A stretch of 12,106 nucleotides of DNA. Source: Actinomycetota bacterium. Its GTDB lineage: Bacteria > Actinomycetota > Acidimicrobiia > Acidimicrobiales > GCA-2861595. The stretch is from the NCBI GenBank assembly GCA_016781225.1, contig JADDQT010000034.1:1-12106 (forward strand), written 5' to 3'. This document shows positions 7,080-12,106 of the stretch, piece by piece. Every line of letters starts with the position of its first letter. The stretch's first letter is position 1. Under the pieces are notes generated by a model, which was not told the origin of the DNA, searched no databases, and was given only the letters and a program-made list of their open reading frames with translations. Position numbers and translations under genes: made by a program.

Positions 7080-7337
7080 CCTTTCATCCCTCTCTCCAGC
7101 GCCACTCTGGCCACTCATTGGTCCTTGGTGCGAAAGCGCGGCCACTACCCCAGCGATGTTCTCGTTGGCGGTGCCCTCGGCATCGGTGTGGCGGCGTTGG
7201 CCTGGAAGCTGTGGCCGCCCCCGGCAAGGAACGGCGCTGAGCCCTCCTCTCCCCCGCAGCCAAACACCGCCCAGGTTGTCGACGACGACCGGCATTCTGA
7301 GTCGGGCGCTGGCTTGCCAGCAGCGCCTTCTGGATGA
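7080..7337 (+). pseudogene. PAP2-family phosphatase, C-terminal remnant
   Basis: Frame 7080-7337 reads PFIPLSSATLATHWSLVRKR, then GHYPSDVLVGGALGIGVAAL and AWKLWPP, followed by a polar tail to TGA 7335-7337. It parallels the damaged copy at 4855-5328 (LFLPLSGAKMAVHWSLVRQR; AHYPSNVLAGGA; AWTLWPP) and keeps the His-x3-Asp pair of the PAP2 active site. DNA similarity is only moderate, so the two are old paralogues and not a recent duplication. The upstream two-thirds, with the KxxxxxxRP and PSGH motifs, are missing because the reading frame runs straight into the antisense of the methyltransferase remnant. No start codon or ribosome-binding site is evident at the junction. It is probably not expressed as a functional enzyme. 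Confidence 0.7.
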
Positions 7338-7423
7338 CCAGCCGATGGCACCGGCCGGTGCAGCGGAGGCCGCCCTCGCCCTGCATATGATCCCCGTCGC
7401 AAGTACAGGCGGAGGGCGGTGAA

Positions 7424-7597
7424 GTGCAGCAGGACCATCACGTTGACGGGCCCACGTTCCACCTCAACGCGTCAGGACGGGGGTACTCCGTCCGCTGCAA
7501 GTGTGGTTGGCAGAGTAAGTGCTCGACAACCCCGGTGCTTGCTCAGGCGGCAGGCGAACAGCACCTCCAGCTTCAAAGCAGCCGTAACGCCAAGTAG
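7424..7597 (+). CDS. Small CxC-type putative metal-binding protein (57 residues)
   Basis: GTG 7424 is preceded by GGAGGG (7411-7416) at 7 bases, the clearest ribosome-binding site in this part of the window. The 57-residue product begins MQQDHHVDGPTFHL. It has a central GYSVRCKCGWQSKC, with Cys residues in a C-x-C-x5-C layout, and then an Ala/Gln/His-rich helix (VLAQAAGEQHLQLQ). Several His residues precede the Cys cluster, so zinc or another metal could be bound. The Cys cluster followed by an 'AA...HL' helix is reminiscent of short actinobacterial proteins of unknown function. TAG at 7595-7597 ends it, 56 bases before the rhodopsin-like start, so the two may be co-transcribed. It is intact among damaged neighbours. 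Confidence 0.6.
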   Translation: MQQDHHVDGPTFHLNASGRGYSVRCKCGWQSKCSTTPVLAQAAGEQHLQLQSSRNAK

Positions 7598-7653
7598 GCG
7601 CCTACACGGTCCCGGCTCGACTCTTGCACCCCCGGCTAGCGTGCGAGGGCCAT

Positions 7654-8420
7654 ATGGAGATACCAGTCAATCCCGTCGTGCATTGGGCGGGTGTGCTCGG
7701 CATGCTCGTCGGCATCGGGGTCATCGCAGGCGTACTGCGCCGGTCACGCCGAGAGGACATCAGCCATGGGGTGCTGCACCTGTTCGCCTGCGTAATCGGG
7801 CTGTTCGCCTACATCAGCTTCCTGGCCGATCGCACCGCAGTACACGTCGACGACCGCAGCTTCTACGTCTCCCACTACGCCTACTGGCTGCTCAGCCAGC
7901 CGCTTCTGTTCCTCGCCGTGGCGCTGGTTGCCCTGCCTCCGCTCGATCACATCGGCGAGCACCGATTGCGAGCCAGCCTTCACGGTGGGCTGATCGGGAC
8001 GACGGTCGTGTGAATCAGCGCTGCCTTCCTCCAGGCCTGGGCTCGCAGCGCTACCGAGCGCTGGGCCTGGTTCGCGCTAGCCGCCGTCAGCCTGCTGGCT
8101 CTCTTGTGGCAACTTTGGGTGCCAGTTCTGCACCAAGGCCAGATCAAAGGTGGTGAGCACCTGCACGACTACCGCATCCTGGCAGGGTCGCTCTCGGCCC
8201 TATCGATCGCATACCTCGTCGTCTGGTTCCTGGGAGAGGCCGGGCTCAAGCTCCTGAGCAGCCCGTGGACATTCCACTCTTCCTTGTGTTGGACCTGGCC
8301 AGTGACACGGGGCTCGGAATCGTGAGCGTGCTCCTACTCGAGCGCCTGTCCAAGCATGTCGATGCCGAGCCGGGAGAGACTTCGATCGCTGCTTCCGCCC
8401 GAATGTCCCGAGGCGCTTGA
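7654..8420 (+). pseudogene. Microbial-rhodopsin-like protein lacking the retinal lysine, disrupted
   Basis: From ATG 7654 (GAGGG five bases before it) a path of about 255 codons has seven hydrophobic segments. Helix C reads HYAYWLLSQPLLFLAVAL, parallel to bacteriorhodopsin's RYADWLFTTPLLLLDLAL. Helix F reads SIAYLVVWFLGEAG, parallel to WSAYPVVWLIGSEG. Helix G reads PLFLVLDLASDTGLG, parallel to LLFMVLDVSAKVGFG. The counterion Asp212 is kept (Asp214 here), but the Schiff-base Lys216 position is Asp218 (GAC at 8304-8306). On helix C, Arg82, Asp85, Thr89 and Asp96 are His74, Tyr77, Ser81 and Ala88; Trp182 is Ser184. It therefore should not hold retinal covalently or pump protons. Two lesions break the gene: TGA at 8011-8013 in helix D, and one missing base near 8265 before helix G. 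The repaired path ends at TGA 8418-8420. Family assignment comes from hand alignment. Confidence 0.68.
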
Positions 8421-8503
8421 GCATGCAGGCGGAAAGGGGAGGACGAGGGCTCACATCGCTGGCTTAACCGGTTCCCCGGTGGGATCCGAAAAGCTCCCCA
8501 CGA

Positions 8504-8527
8504 GTCCAGGCTGGATCTCACCTGGAC
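8504..8527 (+). terminator. Hairpin downstream of the rhodopsin-like gene
   Basis: GTCCAGG (8504-8510) pairs perfectly with CCTGGAC (8521-8527) around a 10-base loop. It lies about 85 bases after the TGA at 8418-8420. There is no T-run, so its role as a terminator is tentative. Confidence 0.35.
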
Positions 8528-8665
8528 CCGTCGGACGTCACCACGAGCCGTCACGAAGTTTGAGCTAACCGAGGCCCCGCGTAGGTTGGTGGACCAAGGC
8601 AAGTGAAGATGCCGCTTCGACCGGAAGACTGCGACTTCGCGTGCCGGCCGAGAGCATCTCCGACC

Positions 8666-8774
8666 GCCGATAACCGGCGGGGTCGAGCGGTTTGGCTGCA
8701 CCCCTTCGCTCGACGGTTGCTGGGCCGCATCCCCGAGCGTTACCTCGCGCCGCACTGGTGTCCGAAGTCGGGCG
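8666..8774 (+). repeat. Copy B of 94-bp hairpin-bearing dispersed repeat
   Basis: Bases 8671-8764 match copy A. The same perfect 8-base inverted repeat occurs, GTCGAGCG (8682-8689) and CGCTCGAC (8707-8714), with a 17-base loop of similar sequence (differences fall mainly in the loop). The right end (GCGTTACCTCGCGCCGCACT, then GTGTCCGAAGTCGG) continues into similarity with copy C instead of copy A. Confidence 0.85.
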
Positions 8775-8862
8775 GCTCCTACCGGGAATTCTGAGACGTC
8801 AGGTCAGGGCCGGAGAGGGGTCGGCTTCCACCGTCTCCGACACGCGCTGAAACGATCCGGCC

Positions 8863-10347
8863 TCACGCCGCTGTGTTCTGGTCGACACTTCGGAACGGGT
8901 ACCTGCTCCAGGCTTGGTCGAGGATCGGATTGCGCCGGCATTGATGCTTGGCGACAGCCCTTCCGAGACTCCATCGCGACAACTCCTCATCCCTGACAAG
9001 GTCGACCAGGAACTCGTCGACTCCCGCGTCCGCAATCGTCACTAGGGCCTCGAGTTCGCGACTTGCAGCCAACACGATAGGCGTCTCGCTCTCGGGCCGA
9101 GCCCACACGAGGTCTGAGTTGCATTGGAAGTACGGTTCGAGCGTGACGACGAGTCCGACGATCGGCCGGTCGGCCGGCACGTTGCTAAGGGCGCGATGGC
9201 GTTGCTTGATCAGCGCCGATGTTTGGTCGATCTGCTCTATGGCCCGCCCTGGTGCGCGGTCGAGATCCTCGGCGAGGCGCTCGGTTCCGACACGGGCCGC
9301 TGCGGTGAGCGGCGTAGCCTTGACTTCGACAATCAGAACTGCCTTCGGGAGCACGACGATCCAGTCGGCGGCTTTCTTGCCGCGCTCGTACTCGACGTCG
9401 TGAAGTGTGATCTCCGGATGTAGTAGTCCCAGCTGCGCCCCGATGTACTGCTCGAACACGGCGCCCAGCGCCTGGCTAAACGTGGTGCCTCCGTGCTCAA
9501 GCCCGATGTAATAGAGGCCGGTGGGAGAGGTCCGAGTGAGGGCGTAGCGGGGGCTCGGGCCGATGTAGCGGCCGTCGGGCTGCTGGACAAACGGGTGCAC
9601 CGCGAGTGGGTTGAACTCGAAGCGTCGAAGGTAGCGATCTTCGATGCTGTGGAGGTGTGCAGTCCGTCGGAACATCTCTCGGGAGGCCAGAAAGTGTCGA
9701 GCGGCGACGGGCTCGATCACGTCCTTCGGCAGGTGGTCGAGGACAGGACCGAAGTTCGGCTGGCTGAGCCAGCCCGGGTCGTAGTAGCCGCCGTTCTTGA
9801 GCGCGCCGATGTTGAGCAGCAGACCGACGCCAACGAAGTCCGTCAGCGAGCACCCGAGGGCGTCGTCCCAAAAAGCGGGCGTGATCACGTTCTGGGCTGT
9901 CTTGCTGACTGCATCGGCCAGCAGGGCCTGAGTACGGGCTAGTTCCTCGAACACCGACAGTTGCGAGGGGAACTGCTCGTAGGCCGTGCGGATGAGGAAG
10001 GCGGCGAGGCTGCCTGGCGCGTTCGGCTCGTGAGTGAATGGCTCCTCGACGTTGATGAATGTCTCGCACATCCGCTCAAGGTCATCCTCCGTGACGGCAT
10101 GGCTTCTGTGGTCGTTGCCGGCGACGATGGCAGCCTTGGCAACTGCAGAAAGGGACCACTGCTGGACGTTGTCAGTGAAGGGCGCGTCCCGCCGGTCGCC
10201 GTAATCGCGCTCGGTGAGGACAACCGACGCTGCCGCCACCGCCTCGAGGACGTCGGTGGTGCGGTGGCGGCGGACGCGTTGGACAAATTCGTCGTATCGG
10301 ATGAGACGTCTCACAGTTGCAGCCCAGGATTCCACGTCTGGCGTCAT
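8863..10347 (-). CDS. Putative PD-(D/E)XK-type nuclease-domain protein
   Basis: ATG 10347 gives 494 residues (MTPDVESWAATVRRLIRYDE); TTG 10431 would add 28, and no ribosome-binding site decides. The first 290 residues are mixed helical with no recognised domain; LTDFVGVGLLLNIGALKNGG and YYDPGWLSQP stand out. The C-terminal part holds a likely PD-(D/E)XK core: Glu299 in VFEQYIGAQLG, Asp328 in KKAADWIVVLPK, then Glu341-Val-Lys343 in AVLIVEVKATPL, with RAIEQIDQ downstream in the place of the family's extra Gln motif. Such cores cut DNA in restriction, repair and phage-defence proteins. The large unknown N-terminal region suggests a sensor or recognition module, by inference. The frame is intact over 1.5 kb. 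It lies between repeat copies B and C with the beta-helix gene 170 bases upstream on the same strand. Nuclease assignment is moderate; the biological role is unknown. Confidence 0.65.
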   Translation of the reverse strand: MTPDVESWAATVRRLIRYDEFVQRVRRHRTTDVLEAVAAASVVLTERDYGDRRDAPFTDNVQQWSLSAVAKAAIVAGNDHRSHAVTEDDLERMCETFINVEEPFTHEPNAPGSLAAFLIRTAYEQFPSQLSVFEELARTQALLADAVSKTAQNVITPAFWDDALGCSLTDFVGVGLLLNIGALKNGGYYDPGWLSQPNFGPVLDHLPKDVIEPVAARHFLASREMFRRTAHLHSIEDRYLRRFEFNPLAVHPFVQQPDGRYIGPSPRYALTRTSPTGLYYIGLEHGGTTFSQALGAVFEQYIGAQLGLLHPEITLHDVEYERGKKAADWIVVLPKAVLIVEVKATPLTAAARVGTERLAEDLDRAPGRAIEQIDQTSALIKQRHRALSNVPADRPIVGLVVTLEPYFQCNSDLVWARPESETPIVLAASRELEALVTIADAGVDEFLVDLVRDEELSRWSLGRAVAKHQCRRNPILDQAWSRYPFRSVDQNTAA

Positions 10348-10517
10348 TCGCTCGCGGTTTAGGCGCCGTTCCTCATCCGGTTCGGCCCTGCAATAGGTCG
10401 AGCGACCGACGGCCTCAGATAGTCGCTCCAACCAGCCCGTCGCCGGGCTGCCTCGGGTTCGCTGGCGAGCGAAAGCCGTCCCGGGACGTCAACCAGCCAC
10501 CGGGAAGAAGCCCCCCT

Positions 10518-10916
10518 TCACTGGGTCACAGGCGAGGTAACCACCCGCGCTGCGTCGACCTGGACGTCCTCACCATCGCCCACCTCCTCAAGGACGCCTC
10601 TCGGGCCCAGGATCAGCGTGCAGTTGCCGGTGAAGAGAGTCCCCGCGGCGACGGCCACCCTGCCGGTGGTCGGAAGATCGTCGGTGACAACTCCCGCGAC
10701 AAGGACCGTCCCCTCGTTGTCGAAGGTTCCGGACAGCGTTCCCTGGACCGTCAGAATCGCCTCGGCTTCAACGACGAAGTGACCCGCCGCCGCCCCCTGT
10801 ACGGTCAAGGTGCACTCGGACCGGACGGTCGCTCCACTGGTGACGGCGCCCTGGATCGTCCGATCGCGGGTGACGTCAAGCGGTGCGTCAAACCTTCCAT
10901 ACTCTGGTCGGGCCAT
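10518..10916 (-). CDS. Bactofilin-like beta-helix protein (132 residues)
   Basis: ATG 10916 is chosen (MARPEYGRFDAPLDVTRD); an upstream in-frame start at 10958 would add 14 residues. The middle is a run of short beta-strand repeats with Gly/Val/Thr turns: TIQGAVTSGATVRSECTLTV, QGAAAGHFVVEAEAILTV, QGTLSGTFDNEGTVLVAGVV. This spacing is typical of right-handed beta-helix proteins such as bactofilins (polymer-forming cytoskeletal family) and small surface repeat proteins. The N- and C-terminal tails are short and acidic (EEVGDGEDVQVD). Bactofilins polymerise to place cell-wall or other machinery; whether this one polymerises is not visible. It shares strand with the nuclease-like gene downstream, so co-transcription is possible. 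No signal peptide. Confidence 0.6.
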   Translation of the reverse strand: MARPEYGRFDAPLDVTRDRTIQGAVTSGATVRSECTLTVQGAAAGHFVVEAEAILTVQGTLSGTFDNEGTVLVAGVVTDDLPTTGRVAVAAGTLFTGNCTLILGPRGVLEEVGDGEDVQVDAARVVTSPVTQ

Positions 10917-11245
10917 GACCAAACCGTATGCGCGGCCTGTGACACGAACTGCGATCAAACGGCTACCCGCCGATCACCGGCTCGTGGCAGACCGACGTCC
11001 TCGCCCGGGTAGCCGGCCGGGGCTGAGCGGTCAAGACGGACGTGTTTTCGTGCGGAGGAGCTCTGCGGAGGGCAAGCGTTAACTCGCGCCGCATCGGTGT
11101 CCGAAGTCGGACGGTTGCCGCCGCCGACCTGCTCTCGCTGCGTGAGGGAGCCGCCATGGCACCGCACCAGAGCCGATCTGGCGCGGTCGCAGCAGGCTTG
11201 CGCGGTGCTCGACGCTCATCGACCCAGAGAACTCCGCACCGCCGC
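10917..11245. other. Intergenic interval with repeat copy C
   Basis: No convincing gene. Repeat copy C fills much of it. ATG 11156 has GAGGGAG upstream, but its frame runs antisense into the UDG-like gene and shows no protein-like pattern, so it is not called. Confidence 0.45.
10968..11120 (+). repeat. Diverged copy C of dispersed repeat
   Basis: The left end CGCCGATCACCGGC matches CGCCGATAACCGGC at 8666. The right part (11074-11119) matches 8735-8780 at about 85% (GCGTTAACTCGCGCCGCATC, GGTGTCCGAAGTCGGACGG). Between them the sequence is longer and diverged. The right part contains a perfect hairpin GTCCGAAGTCGGAC (11099-11112). Confidence 0.65.
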
Positions 11246-11974
11246 CTATTGGGGTGCCCACCCGAGCTCGGCGAGCGCGCCGCCGAACTCGGCCTCGAAC
11301 CGAGCCTGCTGGCCGGAGCCGGGGAAGGGGATGCGACGGTTGACGAAGGGCAAGCCGGCGGTCTTCAGCGCCTGGTATGCCGCGTCGTAGACGGTCGCCT
11401 TGAAGAGGATGATGTGCTGCGGTTGGAGTCGACGGCATCGCTCTACGAGGGCTGGGACGTGATCGGTGAGATCCGCCGCACCCTCAGCGACCTCGGCAAC
11501 ATCGATCAGGAAGACGCCTTCGTCGCGAAGTCGTGCTAGCGATGCCTGCTTGTCAGTCCGAGCAGGGGTGGCGCCGAAGAGAGTACGGATCACATAGCGG
11601 AAGAGCGAGTCCTGCTCTGACACGTGAGCGAAGTAGAAGTAGCGGTCGAGAGCTCGCGGTGGTGCTTCGGCAATGAGCAGAAGCCAGATGTCTGGCGGCC
11701 GGAAGGCAGCGGCCGCAATCTTGCGACGCTCAAGAACGGCGTCGCTCGCGTGCTGCGCCGGAGTCAGAAGCCTCTCGTGGGGCCTTTCCGCTGATTGGTG
11801 GTCCCCGCCTCGGAAGTGGGAAGTGGCGGCAGCGACCTGCGCTTGCGTCAGGTTCCATCTTCGGCCGCGTTCGACGTCGGACCTCGGGTACCTGCTGCGA
11901 AGCCACGCGCGCAGCGTCTTCCCCGAGACGCCAAGCCGCGTCGCCAGTTCTTCCGGTTCCACTGGTTCGATCAT
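11246..11974 (-). CDS. HTH protein fused to a uracil-DNA-glycosylase-like domain (putative)
   Basis: A 242-residue protein from ATG 11974. Residues 1-54 form a DNA-binding-like module: EELATRLGVSGKTLRAWLRS is a helix-turn-helix, followed by RGRRWNLTQAQVAAATSHF, like Lsr2/MerR-type modules in actinobacteria. A polar linker (55-85) leads to a second domain with LLLIAEAPPRALDRYFYF (98-115), DEGVFLIDVAEVA (151-163), HIILFKATVYDAAYQAL (187-203) and NRRIPFPGSGQQARF (212-226). An 'IxEAPP' start and a late 'PFPGSGQ' block recall the first and last motifs of the uracil-DNA-glycosylase superfamily, whose members remove damaged bases. Catalytic residues cannot be assigned, so this is inference. It could instead be an uncharacterised nucleotide-binding family. 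It sits upstream of the beta-helix and nuclease-like genes on the same strand, beyond repeat copy C. The gene is complete at both ends. Confidence 0.6.
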   Translation of the reverse strand: MIEPVEPEELATRLGVSGKTLRAWLRSRYPRSDVERGRRWNLTQAQVAAATSHFRGGDHQSAERPHERLLTPAQHASDAVLERRKIAAAAFRPPDIWLLLIAEAPPRALDRYFYFAHVSEQDSLFRYVIRTLFGATPARTDKQASLARLRDEGVFLIDVAEVAEGAADLTDHVPALVERCRRLQPQHIILFKATVYDAAYQALKTAGLPFVNRRIPFPGSGQQARFEAEFGGALAELGWAPQ

Positions 11975-12065
11975 GCCCCGAGCCGAGGCGATCGTCTCTG
12001 GGAGGGTGCCTTGCTGGGATGGTGACGACGATCGGTGTCTGTTCGGTGTCGCTGGATCCAGGCGC

Positions 12066-12084
12066 CGAACCGTCGTTCGGTTCG
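12066..12084. other. Hairpin near the window end
   Basis: CGAACCG (12066-12072) pairs with CGGTTCG (12078-12084) around TCGTT. It lies upstream of the HTH/UDG-like gene. It could be an operator or the terminator of a gene beyond the window. Nothing else is recognised in 11975-12106. Confidence 0.35.
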
Positions 12085-12106
12085 CGCGTGAGTCAGGCGA
12101 GCTCGG

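Larger units (their letters stand above)
8421..8862. other. Non-coding stretch with hairpin and repeat copy B
   Basis: No recognisable gene. A strong hairpin lies at 8504-8527 and repeat copy B at 8666-8774 (both entered separately). GTGGG (8480-8484) and CCCAC (8497-8501) form a further weak inverted repeat. The segment between the plus-strand rhodopsin-like gene and the minus-strand nuclease-like gene is a convergent junction. Confidence 0.5.

Noticed and set aside
8011..8013. TGA in the rhodopsin-like gene as selenocysteine or read-through
   Set aside because: No selenocysteine hairpin is apparent right after it, and a second, unrelated frameshift downstream makes simple decay or sequence error more likely.
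7419..8156. Plus-strand frame of 245 codons
   Set aside because: It crosses both the CxC gene and the rhodopsin-like gene in the wrong frame; the other frames there have ribosome-binding sites and recognisable protein patterns.
1284..11120. Repeats as integron attC sites
   Set aside because: They carry stems and GTT-like edges, but the core consensus GTTRRRY and its inverse partner are not met, spacing is irregular, and no integrase gene is present.
11156..11539. Plus-strand small gene from ATG 11156
   Set aside because: It has a fair ribosome-binding site but runs antisense through the UDG-like gene and lacks a protein-like pattern.
1..12106. CRISPR array, tRNA or rRNA
   Set aside because: No regularly spaced short repeats, no tRNA arm with a TTCGANTC-type loop in a cloverleaf context, and no ribosomal RNA signature were seen on either strand.

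Overview
The window looks like chromosomal DNA from a high-GC Gram-positive bacterium, most likely an actinobacterium. The reasons are heavy GC bias at third codon positions, GTG and TTG starts, an actinobacterial-style NAD-epimerase, and a quinoprotein dehydrogenase paired with a small cupredoxin, an arrangement I associate with mycobacteria and relatives. I found no tRNA, rRNA, CRISPR array or transposase.

Left part (1-2143): the last 50 codons of a D-Ala-D-Ala carboxypeptidase (S13 type), a phosphoribosyltransferase gene broken by several frameshifts, a non-coding stretch with a repeat copy, and a small membrane protein on the minus strand. Middle (2335-6364): the best-preserved block. It holds a membrane-anchored cupredoxin-like protein followed 11 bases later by a lipoprotein PQQ alcohol dehydrogenase carrying the Asp pair typical of lanthanide-using enzymes, then a damaged PAP2-phosphatase-like gene and an intact NAD-dependent epimerase/dehydratase.

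Centre right (6365-8862): a gene-decay zone. A methyltransferase remnant (minus) and a second PAP2 remnant (plus), both lacking their 5' parts, abut head-to-head at about 7078-7080. A short CxC-type putative metal-binding protein follows (missed by simple ORF calling). Next comes the most unusual item: a reading path of about 255 codons that aligns along helices C, F and G with microbial (type 1) rhodopsins but has Asp where the retinal-binding Lys should be and lacks the proton-pump residues. It also carries one in-frame TGA and one frameshift.

Right part (8863-11974): three minus-strand accessory genes: a 494-residue protein with a PD-(D/E)XK-like nuclease motif, a short beta-helix (bactofilin-like) protein, and a helix-turn-helix protein fused to a possible uracil-DNA-glycosylase-like domain. 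Copies of a hairpin-bearing repeat (about 94 bp and 91% identical between the two best copies, by hand alignment) lie at 6424, 8671 and, more diverged, about 10968 and 1284. They separate the gene blocks.

The disrupted genes cluster (about 2.4 kb with roughly eight lesions) while about 6.5 kb of other genes show none. This favours real gene decay over uniformly poor sequence, although sequence error cannot be excluded from one read of the DNA.
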